Below are positions 1 through 8,543 of a stretch of DNA of 64,000 nucleotides, in pieces. The stretch comes from Pseudomonadales bacterium (GTDB lineage Bacteria; Pseudomonadota; Gammaproteobacteria; Pseudomonadales; Azotimanducaceae), in assembly GCA_022825925.1 (NCBI GenBank), contig JAJDVW010000013.1:1-64000 (forward strand), written 5' to 3'. Each line of letters starts with the position of its first letter. Within the stretch, counting starts at the first letter, position 1. A model generated the notes under the pieces. The model worked only from the letters and a program-made list of their open reading frames with translations, was not told the DNA's origin and searched no databases. The position numbers were made by a program, and so were the translations under genes.

Positions 1-379
1 GGGCGCGTGGTCGCACGCGCCGCACGAACCGCCGCACGGCCCAGGGAAAGTCGTAGGGCGCGTAGCAGTGGTCGACGATGTCCCCCAGGCGTTCGATGAC
101 CTGGGCGCTGCCGGCCGGCGTCATGGTGGTGACGAGGAAGCGGGCTTCGGGCAACCGGGCCTTGAGCGCACGGATGACGGGCGCGGCCCCGATCGTCTCC
201 CCGGCGGAGACCGTGTGGAACCAGACGACGTCCCGGCCGACGTGGGCCGGCACCCGCCCGAACCGCTCCTTGCGACGCTCCGCGTAGGCGGGTTCGCGCC
301 GCGCCCGGACGAAGAGGCGCAGCCAGACGAGAGGCAGGGCCAGGCAGAGGAGCATGTTGTACGCGAAGCGCGGGAGCAT
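1..379 (-). CDS. waaA: 3-deoxy-D-manno-octulosonic acid (Kdo) transferase, N-terminal part (cut by window edge)
   Basis: This gene runs off the left edge, leaving about 126 N-terminal residues. WaaA adds Kdo from CMP-Kdo to the lipid A precursor at the inner membrane. The visible sequence begins MLPRFAYNMLLCLALPL, an N-terminal hydrophobic anchor, followed by RLFVRARREPAY, VVWFHTVSAGETI, FLVTTMTPAGS and HCYAPYDFPWAVRRF. These match the N-terminal GT-B domain of E. coli KdtA segment by segment. The ATG at 379 is preferred because it places the anchor as in the family; an in-frame ATG at 355 is eight codons inside. The gene is divergent from the aldo/keto reductase with about 43 bp between starts. 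The catalytic C-terminal half cannot be judged. Confidence 0.9.
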   Translation of the reverse strand, partial: MLPRFAYNMLLCLALPLVWLRLFVRARREPAYAERRKERFGRVPAHVGRDVVWFHTVSAGETIGAAPVIRALKARLPEARFLVTTMTPAGSAQVIERLGDIVDHCYAPYDFPWAVRRFVRRVRPRA

Positions 380-422
380 GCCGCGCTTATACTTTCTGCC
401 CCTCCGATGCTCAACGGGGCTC

Positions 423-1235
423 ATGCGCCGGATGTGCAAGACCCGGGCCGACGTCGCCCGCACGACGCTCCGCCGCCGCGCCCTCGGATCGACGGGGATC
501 GAGGTCTCCCCGATCGGACTCGGCACGGTCAAGCTCGGCCGCAACACCGGTCTTTCCCTCGCTCCGTTCGCGATTCCCGGCACGCGGGCGGCCCGCGCCC
601 TGCTAGACCGGGCGCGCGAACTGGGCGTGAACCTCCTGGACACGGCGCCGGCGTACGGCGAGAGCGAGGCGCGGCTTGGCGAACTCCTGGACGGTACCCG
701 CGATCGCTGGGTGCTCTGCACCAAGGCGGGCGAGTCCTTCGACGGCCGCCGGTCGCGCCACGACTTCAGGCCCGCAGCGCTGCGGGGCAGCATCGAGGCT
801 TCGCTCCGCCGGCTGCGGACGGACTATCTCGACATCGTGCTCATCCACTCCGACGGCCGCGACGTGGAGATCCTGCGCCGGTCCGATGCCCTCGAGACCC
901 TCGACGCGCTGAAGCGGGAAGGCAAGGTTCGCGCATCCGGCTTCTCGCACAAGACCGAAGCAGGCGGCCGGCTTGCCCTCTCCCGCTGTGATGTGCTCAT
1001 GTCCGCACTCAGTTTCACGGACCGCCGGCAGATCGACGTCGTCCGCGACGCCGGCGAGAACGGCGTGGGAGTGCTGGTGAAGAAGGCCCTCGACAGCGGC
1101 CGGGCGTCGCCGGAGAGCCTGCGCTACGTCGCCGGTCGGCCCGGGGTGTCGAGCGTCGTCGTGGGCACCGTCGACCCGGCCCATCTCGAGGCCGACATCG
1201 CAGCCGCCGGGTTCTGCCAGGAGCGACCGGCATGA
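423..1235 (+). CDS. Aldo/keto reductase family oxidoreductase
   Basis: This encodes a 270-residue NAD(P)H-dependent aldo/keto reductase with a TIM-barrel fold. The tetrad is readable: Asp73 and Tyr78 in LLDTAPAYGESEARLG, Lys101 in LCTKAGE and His142 in LIHSDG. The C-terminal cofactor segment VSSVVVGTVDPAHLEADI is also typical. The frame is open back to 354, but residues before LRRRALGSTGIEVSPIGLG are not family-like, so an internal ATG was chosen; 432 is equally possible. The stop overlaps the next start by 4 bases (ATGA), so it is probably translationally coupled to the PhyH-type dioxygenase. The substrate is unknown; the pairing suggests a small pathway on an aldehyde or ketone. Confidence 0.85.
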   Translation: MRRMCKTRADVARTTLRRRALGSTGIEVSPIGLGTVKLGRNTGLSLAPFAIPGTRAARALLDRARELGVNLLDTAPAYGESEARLGELLDGTRDRWVLCTKAGESFDGRRSRHDFRPAALRGSIEASLRRLRTDYLDIVLIHSDGRDVEILRRSDALETLDALKREGKVRASGFSHKTEAGGRLALSRCDVLMSALSFTDRRQIDVVRDAGENGVGVLVKKALDSGRASPESLRYVAGRPGVSSVVVGTVDPAHLEADIAAAGFCQERPA

Positions 1236-2446
1236 CATCCGCGGACGGCTCGATCCCGCTGTCCGAACTCGCGGGACTCAGCGTGCACCGGCCGACGACA
1301 GTGGGGTGGGACGAGCGGACGCCCCCCAACGAGACCGTGGACGCGGACGGCAAGCCGAATCCCGACGACCGCCGCTTCGGCGTGCCCGACCCCCGTGCGC
1401 CGGCGCGCCGCGCGCCCGACGATCCGGAGGTGGTGGCGTTGCGGCGACATCTGCGCGCGAACAGCGGCATCCGGGGTCTTGAGATATGCACGCCGGGGGA
1501 ACCGGACCGGGCCGCGCGGATCTTCCACCGGGACGGCTTCGTCGTGGTGCGGGACCTGTTGGACGCGACGCTCCTCTCGGCGTTCCGCGAGAGTTGCGCC
1601 AGGGTCCTGCGCGACATCCTCACGCCGCCCGGCCGCGACGGCCGCAAGTACCTGACGGAAACGGGCCGCCTGCCACACCGCTATAGCTACGGCACGAGTT
1701 CCGCATCGCGCCAGTTGATGCACGATCCCACCTGGGCGTCGATGATCGACCTGTCCACCACGGCGCCGCTGCTCGAGGCGATCTTCGGGACCGCGGACTA
1801 CCTCGTGTGGGGCGGCGGCGGGGACCTGTGCCTGCCCGGCGCGATCGAGTACCAGCACCTGCACCGCGACTTCGCGGAAAACCACTCGCTGCCGGCAGAG
1901 CGTCTCGCGCAGGCGCGGGCGCTCGGTATCCCCATCGAGATGCCTGCCGGCGCCACCGAACCGGACCTCCCCACGCAGCGCCTGATCGTCGAGCGCACGC
2001 CGATGTTCGTCACGATCAACTTCCTGATGAGCGATCTCACGTGGGAGAACGGACCGATCCGGCAGATCCCGGGGACCCACACCACGCGGCAGCCGCCTCC
2101 GACGCCGGAGGAGGAGCCGGAGTGGATGCGTCTGTCGACGCTCGTCGGCGCGCCCGCCGGCGCGGGCGTGTTCCGGGACAACCGCGCGTGGCACGGGGCC
2201 ACGCCCAACCTGAGCCGCGAAGTGCGCGCGCTGCCCAACATCGAGTACGTGGCGCCCTGGACGCCCCGGGAGACGTTCAGGCCGACCATGCCCCACGCGC
2301 TCTGGACCTCCCTGTCGGCGCGCGCCCGGCGCATGACCCATCTCATCAGGGCGGAGCCCGGCGTATGGCCGCCAGGCGCCGGCGTGATGCATCCGCTCGC
2401 CAACGAGCGGAAACGGGCCGTTGAACGCATGCGGCGCGCCGGCTGA
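1232..2446 (+). CDS. Phytanoyl-CoA dioxygenase (PhyH) family protein
   Basis: This is a 404-residue Fe(II)/2-oxoglutarate-dependent oxygenase-like protein. Support comes from ARIFHRDGFVVVRDLLD (residues about 95-111), the iron-ligand HxD at His211/Asp213 in YQHLHRDF, a GPIRQIPGTH turn, and the distal His321 in RAWHGATPNLS followed by arginines that would bind 2-oxoglutarate. It is longer than many PhyH proteins because of an N-terminal extension of about 85 residues rich in Pro, Arg and Asp with no motif I recognise. It overlaps the upstream reductase by ATGA, so the two are probably made together. The substrate cannot be inferred; members hydroxylate varied lipids and small metabolites. Confidence 0.8.
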   Translation: MTSADGSIPLSELAGLSVHRPTTVGWDERTPPNETVDADGKPNPDDRRFGVPDPRAPARRAPDDPEVVALRRHLRANSGIRGLEICTPGEPDRAARIFHRDGFVVVRDLLDATLLSAFRESCARVLRDILTPPGRDGRKYLTETGRLPHRYSYGTSSASRQLMHDPTWASMIDLSTTAPLLEAIFGTADYLVWGGGGDLCLPGAIEYQHLHRDFAENHSLPAERLAQARALGIPIEMPAGATEPDLPTQRLIVERTPMFVTINFLMSDLTWENGPIRQIPGTHTTRQPPPTPEEEPEWMRLSTLVGAPAGAGVFRDNRAWHGATPNLSREVRALPNIEYVAPWTPRETFRPTMPHALWTSLSARARRMTHLIRAEPGVWPPGAGVMHPLANERKRAVERMRRAG

Positions 2447-2457
2447 CACGCCGGCGC
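2436..2457. terminator. Perfect 8-bp stem-loop over the PhyH stop codon
   Basis: GCGCCGGC at 2436-2443 and GCCGGCGC at 2450-2457 are exact reverse complements around a six-base loop that contains the TGA stop. It lies between two convergent genes, where a bidirectional terminator would be expected. No T-tract follows on either strand, so intrinsic termination is not certain. Confidence 0.35.
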
Positions 2458-2472
2458 CCGGAAGGCTCCGTT

Positions 2473-3897
2473 TCAGGCGGACTTGATGCGATCGACGATC
2501 GAGGTCGTCGAGCAGTCCGGGAGCAGGCTCAGCACGCGCAACTCTCCGCCCCAACCCCGGACCAGTTCGGCGCCGACCACCGCGCTTTCGGCGTAGTCGC
2601 CGCCCTTCACCAGGACGTCCGGCCGCACGGATTCCAGGAGCGCTTCCGGCGTGTCCTCCGAGAAGGGCGTCACCCAGTCCACCGCAGACAGCCCTTCGAG
2701 CACGCGCATGCGTCGCTCGAGGGCGTTCACGGGACGGCCCGGCCCCTTCAGACGGCCGGCCGAAGCATCGTCGTTGACGGCCACCACGAGCCGGTCCCCG
2801 AGCTCGCGGGCTTCTTCGAGGTACCCCACGTGACCGGCGTGCAGCACGTCGAAGCACCCGTTGGTGAAGACGATCTTCTCGCCCCGGCCGCGCGCCAGCC
2901 CCACCGCCGCGAGCAACTGTTCCCGCGTCAGCACGCCCTCGTCCGGGCGCTCCGCGGCGGCGATCGCCTGGTTGATCTCCGGGGCCGTGACGGCCGAAGT
3001 GCCCATCCTCGCGCACACCAGTCCCGCCGCCTGGTTGGCGACGCGGGCGCTCGCCACCGTATCCCAGCCGAGGCCGAGGCCGACCGCGAGCGCGGCCGCC
3101 ACGGTGTCCCCCGCCCCCGTGCGGTCGTACACCTCGACATCGCTCGCGGGCAGGTGACGGACGCGCCCGTCGCGGTCGATCACCGTCGACCCCTCGCCGC
3201 CGCGCGTGACGACCAAGGCCTCGACGTCCGCCCGGCGGACTTCGGCCAGGGCGCGCTCCGCGAAGTCGGCCTCGTCGCTCCAGGCCCCGGCCGCCTGCTC
3301 GAATTCCGCCCGATTCGGCTTGAGGACCCGTGCCCCGGCGTAGCGGGCGAAGTCCTTGTGCTTCGGGTCCACGACGACGAAGGCGCCGGCACGGCGCGCA
3401 GCCGCGACGAGGGCTTCCGGACGATCCACCGTACCCTTGTCGTAGTCCTCGATGACGAGTACGTCGGCGGCGGCGACGCAGTTCCCGACGCGGGTCGCGA
3501 CCTCCGCGCCCACGCCCTCGGGGAGCGGCTCCTCGAAGTCCGCGCGGAGGAGCTGCTGGCGCTGGCTGACGACGCGGAGCTTGCGCGTGGTCTCCCAGCC
3601 CGGCACCTCGACCAGGTCGCACGCGACGCCCGCGGCCTCCAGGGTCGCGCGCATGTCCCGCGCCGCCGCATCGGTCCCCACCGCGCCGACCAGCGTGCAG
3701 CGCGCGCCCATCGCGACGACGTTGAGCGCCACGTTGGCCGCCCCGCCGGGGCGGTCCTCCGCAGCCACGACATCGACCACCGGCACTGGGGCCTCCTGGG
3801 AGATGCGCGCGGCCTCGCCGAACCAGTACCGGTCCACCATCACGTCGCCCACGACGACGATCCGCGTCGGCGAAACCGGAGGGAGCATTTCGGCCAT
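2473..3897 (-). CDS. hldE: Bifunctional heptose-7-phosphate kinase / heptose-1-phosphate adenylyltransferase
   Basis: HldE makes ADP-heptose for the LPS inner core in the cytosol: it phosphorylates D-glycero-beta-D-manno-heptose 7-phosphate at C1 and later transfers AMP. The 474-residue length matches E. coli HldE (477). The N-terminal ribokinase-type domain (residues 1 to about 320) has VVGDVMVDRYWFG, EDRPGGAANVALN and the catalytic DRTGAGDT (Asp264). The C-terminal nucleotidyltransferase domain has FTNGCFDVLHAGHVGYL (344-360) with its HxGH signature, and LVKGGDYAES near the end. Its product feeds WaaC and WaaF further along. It is convergent with the PhyH gene and divergent from the acyltransferase. 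Confidence 0.97.
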   Translation of the reverse strand: MAEMLPPVSPTRIVVVGDVMVDRYWFGEAARISQEAPVPVVDVVAAEDRPGGAANVALNVVAMGARCTLVGAVGTDAAARDMRATLEAAGVACDLVEVPGWETTRKLRVVSQRQQLLRADFEEPLPEGVGAEVATRVGNCVAAADVLVIEDYDKGTVDRPEALVAAARRAGAFVVVDPKHKDFARYAGARVLKPNRAEFEQAAGAWSDEADFAERALAEVRRADVEALVVTRGGEGSTVIDRDGRVRHLPASDVEVYDRTGAGDTVAAALAVGLGLGWDTVASARVANQAAGLVCARMGTSAVTAPEINQAIAAAERPDEGVLTREQLLAAVGLARGRGEKIVFTNGCFDVLHAGHVGYLEEARELGDRLVVAVNDDASAGRLKGPGRPVNALERRMRVLEGLSAVDWVTPFSEDTPEALLESVRPDVLVKGGDYAESAVVGAELVRGWGGELRVLSLLPDCSTTSIVDRIKSA

Positions 3898-3981
3898 CCC
3901 CCGATGTTAGCAGCCTGTCGGGCTACGACTGCGAGGGAGAACCGCGAAGGAGAGGACGCAAACGGGTACAGTGCCGGGCTC

Positions 3982-4926
3982 ATGGCAGTGCCGGCTTCAC
4001 ACTTGGCCGCACCGCGTCACTGGCCCCTCTGGGTCGGCGTCGGACTCGCGTGGCTCGCGTGCCGGCTTCCCGTCGCGTGGCAGGCGTCCGTGGGATGCGG
4101 TCTCGGGCGGCTCGCCTGGCGGGCGGGCGGACGCCGCCGGCGCATCGCGGAAGCCAACATCGACCTGTGCTTTCCCGAGCTTTCCGAGCGGGAACGCGCC
4201 GGCCTCGTGCGGCGGACGTTCGAGGCGTGCGGCATCGGACTCATGGAGACGGTCCAGGCCTGGCTCGGCCGCATCGACGCGGTGGCCGACCGCCTGGAGT
4301 GTCACGGTCTGGACGTGCTCGTCGAGGCGCGGGCGGAGGGACGCGGCGTCCTCCTCGCCGGCGCCCACTTCCTCACCCTCGACTTCACCGGCGCGCTCCT
4401 CGCGGCCCGGGTACCGTTCGACGTCGTGTACCGCGGCCACCGCAACCCGGTCATCGAGTGGCTCATGGTGCGGGGCCGGAGACGGCACTACGGGACCGTG
4501 ATCGAACGACACGACCTGCGCCGGGCCGCGCGGCGGCTGCGCGACGGGCATATCGTGTGGTACGCGGCGGACCAGGACTACGGCCGCCGGCACTCCGTGT
4601 TCGCGCCGCTGTTCGGAGTGCCCGCCGCCACGGTCGTCGCCACGGCGCGGCTGGCCCGCATGGGCGGTTCGCCCGTCGTCTTCTACAGTCACTTCCGCGA
4701 CGAAGAGACACGCACCTGGTCGGTGCGTTTCCAGCGCGTCGACGCCTTTCCCTCCGGGGACGACGAGGCGGACGCGGCCCGGCTCAACGGGATGCTCGAA
4801 GCCGAGATCCGGCGCCACCCCGAGCAGTACCTCTGGCCGCACCGCCGCTTCAAGACCCGGCCCGACGGCATCGAGTCGCCCTACGGGTCGTGGGCCCGCC
4901 GGCGCAAGCGGCGTCGCCGATCATGA
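3982..4926 (+). CDS. Lysophospholipid acyltransferase, LpxL/HtrB family (lipid A acyltransferase)
   Basis: This 314-residue protein belongs to the LpxL/LpxM group that adds a secondary acyl chain to Kdo2-lipid A at the inner membrane. The catalytic H(X4)D pair is His129-Asp134 in GAHFLTLD. Other family blocks are RRRIAEANIDLCFPELSERER, FDVVYRGHRNPVIEWLM, WYAADQDYG and the C-terminal YLWPHRRFKTRP. A hydrophobic segment at about 14-35 anchors it. The ATG at 3982 is chosen because the open frame runs far upstream through hldE without family similarity. Whether it acts as LpxL or LpxM cannot be told from motifs alone. Confidence 0.9.
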   Translation: MAVPASHLAAPRHWPLWVGVGLAWLACRLPVAWQASVGCGLGRLAWRAGGRRRRIAEANIDLCFPELSERERAGLVRRTFEACGIGLMETVQAWLGRIDAVADRLECHGLDVLVEARAEGRGVLLAGAHFLTLDFTGALLAARVPFDVVYRGHRNPVIEWLMVRGRRRHYGTVIERHDLRRAARRLRDGHIVWYAADQDYGRRHSVFAPLFGVPAATVVATARLARMGGSPVVFYSHFRDEETRTWSVRFQRVDAFPSGDDEADAARLNGMLEAEIRRHPEQYLWPHRRFKTRPDGIESPYGSWARRRKRRRRS

Positions 4927-5079
4927 CGGTCGACCCCGTCGCCGGATCGACACGGCCCTTTCCCGTTCCCGTCCTTTTGGGCAGACTGAACGCCGCCGCC
5001 GGAACGGCCAGGGGTGCCCGGCAAGGGGCGCGGGTGCGCTCCACGCGAAAACGTCGAACCGATTTGGGAGAACGCCCGC

Positions 5080-5733
5080 ATGTTGAGATTCGCCGAAGAG
5101 GTCATGCTGCTCCTGCTGCACGACGAGAACGGAAAGTTCACGCGGGTGCCGGACTGGTCGCTCCGCTACGCCCTGGGGGGCAGCGTCCTGATGGATCTGG
5201 AGCTCGAGAACCGGATCGACACGGACCTCGAGAAGCTGATCCTCGTGGATCCCACGCCCGTGGGCGACAGCCTGCTGGATCCGACCCTGGCGGAGATCGC
5301 GGACGCCCGCGAAAGCCACGACGCCCGCTACTGGGTCGAACGCGCGGCCGGCCGTGCCGACGAGATCCGTGAAGACGCCCTCGCGCGGCTCGTCGAGAAG
5401 GAGATCCTCACGCAGCGCGAGGACCGTTTCCTGTGGGCGTTCCGCTCGCGGCGCTATCCGGTCATCGACGGCAAGGCCGAGCGCGAGGTGAAACTCAGGA
5501 TCATGGGCGTGCTGTTCAGCGACGACCTCCCGGACCCGCGCGACTTCGTCATCATCTGCCTCGCGCAGGCGTGCGGCATCTTCAAGAGCATGCTGTCCCC
5601 GCGCGAACTGGACGGCGTCGCCGCGCGGATCGAGCAGATGCGCCGCATGGACCTCATCGGCCAGGCGGTGTCGAACGCGATCTGGGACATCGAGTCCTCC
5701 CTGGCGATGGCGGTGCAGCCGCACGCGTTCTGA
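5080..5733 (+). CDS. GPP34 (GOLPH3-like) family phosphoprotein domain protein
   Basis: This 217-residue protein has a single GPP34 domain. The N-terminal block is LRFAEEVMLLLLHDENGKF, followed by YALGGSVLMDLELENRID, a central charged region, VKLRIMGVLFSDDLPDPRD and the helical C-terminal DFVIICLAQACGIFKSML. In eukaryotes the domain binds phosphatidylinositol-4-phosphate; the bacterial role is not established. The ATG at 5080 has a GGGAG about ten bases upstream and places the conserved block at the N-terminus; an earlier GTG at 5014 adds unrelated residues. It follows the acyltransferase and precedes the MITE-like element. A membrane-associated role would suit the LPS surroundings, but that is a guess. 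Confidence 0.75.
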   Translation: MLRFAEEVMLLLLHDENGKFTRVPDWSLRYALGGSVLMDLELENRIDTDLEKLILVDPTPVGDSLLDPTLAEIADARESHDARYWVERAAGRADEIREDALARLVEKEILTQREDRFLWAFRSRRYPVIDGKAEREVKLRIMGVLFSDDLPDPRDFVIICLAQACGIFKSMLSPRELDGVAARIEQMRRMDLIGQAVSNAIWDIESSLAMAVQPHAF

Positions 5734-5746
5734 ACTCGCCGGTGGG

Positions 5747-6017
5747 CCTAGTGTCGTGTCACGCGTGTTCTGTCGCTTCAGAGTTCGCCCTGCGCGTCAA
5801 TGCAAGGCGTGGTCCGCAGGGAATATCGGGCATATTGGCAAGGACCACAACGCGGCAGTGGCGTGCAGAGCGAACTCCCGAAGGGCGCGCCCCACGGGGC
5901 CTGTGGCGGTGTTGCGCCCCTTGGCAATGGACCCACCATTCCCGGCGGGGAACGCGCCTTGCCACAGACCCCGTGGGACGCGCTGAAGCGGCAGAACACG
6001 CGTGACACGACACTAGG
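5747..6017. mobile_element. MITE-like non-autonomous element with 35-bp terminal inverted repeats
   Basis: The ends 5747-5781 and 5983-6017 are inverted copies, 34 of 35 positions identical, each starting CCTAGTGTCGTGTCACGCGT from the outside. The 271-bp interior has only short ORFs without family similarity, so it carries no transposase. Each end has CTAG at its outer edge. IS630/Tc1-type elements insert at TA, often within CTAG, which makes them the likeliest mobilising family; that is an inference. It fills nearly all of the 310-bp gap between the GPP34 gene and waaL, ending 26 bp before the waaL start, so it may influence waaL transcription or terminate upstream transcripts. Confidence 0.75.
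5884..5984. repeat. Nested inverted repeat inside the MITE-like element
   Basis: 5884-5907 and 5961-5984 are inverted copies with 21 of 24 bases matching, so the element can fold as a hairpin inside a hairpin. The right arm touches the right terminal repeat. A smaller AATGG/CCATT pair lies in the central loop. Such secondary structure is usual for MITEs and could give a stable transcript. Confidence 0.65.
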
Positions 6018-6043
6018 CATCTCCGACCGCAAGGATTGTTTGG

Positions 6044-7228
6044 GTGACCCGTCTGCTGCATGACCGCGCACGCACGGGGGACCTCCTCGTCCTCCTGGCG
6101 TTTCTCGCGGTCCTGACCGCCCCGCTGCCCGCCATCCCCCGGCTGGTCACTTACGTGCTCGGCATTCTCGTGCTGTGCAGCTCGCCCCTCTGGCGCGCCG
6201 CGGCCGACTCCCGGCTGGCGGCGTGCGCCGCCGCCCTGCTCGCCTACCTCGTCCTGACGAGCCTCTGGTCCGAGGACTTGGGCGCCGCCGACGCCCTCAG
6301 GATGGTCGTCCGGGCCCTGGTGCTCTGCTGCTTCGTGCTCGCGTTCGCGGACGCGGTCGCGCGGGGCGCCGCCCACGAACGCATCGGCCGGTGGTTCGCA
6401 CTCGCGGGAGGACTCGTCGCGGTCGCGGCCATCGGTCACTTCCTGCTCGACCCGCCGGCGGAGGGCCGGCTGCACGGGCTCGGCCGGGTACACAACTCCG
6501 TCACCGCGGCCCAGGCGTTCTCCGTCGTCACGCTCGTGGCGCTCGATGCCGCCTGGCGCGCTCCTGCATGGCGCTGGCGGTCGCTCGCCGGCGGGAGCGC
6601 CTTCGCGGCGACCGCGGCGGTACTGCTGACCGGTTCCCGCGCCGCCTGGGTCGCGCTCCCGCTCGCCACGCTTGCGCTGCTCCTGGCCCGGACGACGCCC
6701 TCGCGAGCGCGCTTCGTCGGCCTCCTCGGTGCGAGCGCCGCCGCGATGGCGCTCGTCGCCGCCGTGCTCGCGACCAGCGACCTGACCGGGGACCACGTCC
6801 TCCCGCGCGGAGACAGTTTCCGCTTCGCCATCTGGGAGTCCGTCATCGCGGACATCGTCCGGCAGGGGCCCTGGTTCGGCCGCGGCATCCTCACGCCGGA
6901 CGACACGCTCCTCGGGGAACTCACCTTTCGGCACGTCCACAGCATGTACCTCGCGGTGCTCTTTCACGGCGGCATCGCGGGAGTCGTCCTCTTCGCCGCG
7001 GTGCTCGGCGGGACGGGTTTCGCGCTCGTCCGCGCGCTCGGTTCTCCGGACGCCCGTCTCGCACTGGCGCTGCTCGTCGCCGGCGCAATTTTCTGGCTCA
7101 CCGACGGCCGCCAACTCGTGGATCGCGTCGGCGTGCACTGGTGGCTGTTCTGGCTGCCGGTGGCGACGGCGATCGGCCTTTCCATGCGAGACTCTCACCC
7201 CGCCCTTGCCGTGGCCAAGCACATATGA
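6044..7228 (+). CDS. O-antigen ligase / polymerase family membrane protein (WaaL-like)
   Basis: This 394-residue polytopic membrane protein has about ten hydrophobic segments. It belongs to the Wzy_C/O-antigen ligase family, which transfers undecaprenyl-linked glycans to the lipid A core on the periplasmic side, or polymerises O units. Family marks are LLTGSRAAWVALPLA (GSRAAW at 197-202), RFAIWESVIADI after a periplasmic stretch, and HVHSMYLAVLFHGG (297-310), whose histidine is the conserved late residue. It starts with GTG at 6044, eight bases after AAGGA. The neighbouring core genes favour ligase over polymerase. Upstream sequence is almost entirely MITE, so its promoter may lie in or before the element. 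Confidence 0.8.
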   Translation: MTRLLHDRARTGDLLVLLAFLAVLTAPLPAIPRLVTYVLGILVLCSSPLWRAAADSRLAACAAALLAYLVLTSLWSEDLGAADALRMVVRALVLCCFVLAFADAVARGAAHERIGRWFALAGGLVAVAAIGHFLLDPPAEGRLHGLGRVHNSVTAAQAFSVVTLVALDAAWRAPAWRWRSLAGGSAFAATAAVLLTGSRAAWVALPLATLALLLARTTPSRARFVGLLGASAAAMALVAAVLATSDLTGDHVLPRGDSFRFAIWESVIADIVRQGPWFGRGILTPDDTLLGELTFRHVHSMYLAVLFHGGIAGVVLFAAVLGGTGFALVRALGSPDARLALALLVAGAIFWLTDGRQLVDRVGVHWWLFWLPVATAIGLSMRDSHPALAVAKHI

Positions 7229-7265
7229 GCGCAACCAGCGGCGTTTTCAGAACGGGGACCGCGTG

Positions 7266-8528
7266 ATGCTCGACGGTAGAGCCGCACTGCTGGACGCGTT
7301 GCGACTCGGAGAGAGTTCCATTCTCGAGTACAAGGAAGTGCGCTTCTCCGGCAAGCGTGTCACGGCGCCCAGGCGCGATGACCTTGCCGATACGCTTGCC
7401 TCGTTCGCCAACGCGCGCGGGGGCGTGTTCGTGCTTGGTGTCGAAGACAGGGCTCACGAGATCCTAGGGATCCCTCTGGAGCGTCTGGATTCCGTGATCC
7501 AGCTCGTCCGCAACATCTGTGCGGACTCCATCGAGCCCCCCCTCGAGAGCGTTTTCGTGGATCGACTGTGGCTGCCGTCGGCCGCCGGCGAGGAACGCGC
7601 CGTCGTTCGTATCGACGTGCCCCGCAGCCTGTTCGTGCACGAGAGCCCCGCCGGCTACGTCCACCGGTTCGCCGACTCCACCCGCCGGATGACGCCCGAG
7701 TTCCTCGCGCGCCTGTTCCAGCAGCGCAGCCAGACGCGACTCATCCGTTTCGACGAGCAGGCCGTCGCCCACGCGCGCATCGAAGATCTCGACTCGGACC
7801 TGGTCGAACCGTTACGTACGCTCCGGTCCGATCCGGACCCGGTGACGTTTCTCACCAAGCTCGGAATGGCGCGATTGGACGAGGAGGGCTCGGCGAGACC
7901 CACCGTCGCCGGCCTGTTGATGGCCACCGACGATCCGCGGCGGTGGCTGCCCAACGCGTATGTCCAGGCCGTGGCATACCGGGGCAGCACGATCGGCGCA
8001 GGTTCGCCAGGCTCGGCCTATCAGCTCGACGCCCACGACGTGACTGGACCGCTGCACCATCAGATCGTCGACGCATGCCGGTTCGTCGCACGCAACATGC
8101 GTATCGCCGCCACCAAGCACCAGGGACGCATCGATCGTCCACAGTACGACATGACCGCCGTGTTCGAAGCCGTCGTGAACGCCGTGGCCCATCGGGACTA
8201 CTCGGTGCACGGGTCCAAGATCCGGTTGCGGATGTTCGACGACCGGCTGGAAATCTATTCTCCCGGCGCGATCCCCAACTCGCTGACCATCGACAGCCTG
8301 CGCTACCGTCAATCCGCCCGCAACGAGGCGATCTGCAGCCTGCTTGCGAGGTGTCCCATCCCGGACGAGGCCTGGCTGACCACGGACCGCAGGAACTTCA
8401 TGGAGAAGCGTGGCGAGGGCGTGCCCATCATCCTCGAGAACAGCACCCGCATCGCGGGCCGGGAGCCCGAGTATCGCCTGCTCGACGACGCGGAGCTGTG
8501 GCTGACCATTCACGCCGCAAACCCGTGA
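7266..8528 (+). CDS. AlbA_2 (Schlafen-type) plus HATPase_c_4 ATP-binding protein
   Basis: This 420-residue protein has an N-terminal AlbA_2/Schlafen domain with ESSILEYKEVRF (about 16-27) and LADTLASFANARGGVFVLGV (40-59), and a C-terminal ATPase-like half with FEAVVNAVAHRDYS (300-313) and DRLEIYSPGAIPN (325-337). This architecture is usually annotated as RecG-like or transcriptional regulator; some relatives sit in defence loci. The ATG at 7266 is chosen because the domain begins just after it, although the frame is open from 7206 inside waaL. It is less GC-rich than the LPS genes around it and interrupts the core cluster, which suggests later arrival. It converges on the carbamoyltransferase. 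Confidence 0.75.
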   Translation: MLDGRAALLDALRLGESSILEYKEVRFSGKRVTAPRRDDLADTLASFANARGGVFVLGVEDRAHEILGIPLERLDSVIQLVRNICADSIEPPLESVFVDRLWLPSAAGEERAVVRIDVPRSLFVHESPAGYVHRFADSTRRMTPEFLARLFQQRSQTRLIRFDEQAVAHARIEDLDSDLVEPLRTLRSDPDPVTFLTKLGMARLDEEGSARPTVAGLLMATDDPRRWLPNAYVQAVAYRGSTIGAGSPGSAYQLDAHDVTGPLHHQIVDACRFVARNMRIAATKHQGRIDRPQYDMTAVFEAVVNAVAHRDYSVHGSKIRLRMFDDRLEIYSPGAIPNSLTIDSLRYRQSARNEAICSLLARCPIPDEAWLTTDRRNFMEKRGEGVPIILENSTRIAGREPEYRLLDDAELWLTIHAANP

Positions 8529-8543
8529 CGAGGCTCGTCCCGG

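Noticed and set aside
5756..6063. Short ORFs inside the MITE-like element as possible transposase fragments
   Set aside because: None shows a transposase motif and they overlap the inverted repeats in several frames, as expected for a structured non-coding element.
5759..7234. Minus-strand open frame crossing the MITE-like element and waaL
   Set aside because: It crosses the element and an unrelated gene, and its sequence is Arg/Glu/Gly-rich without domains.
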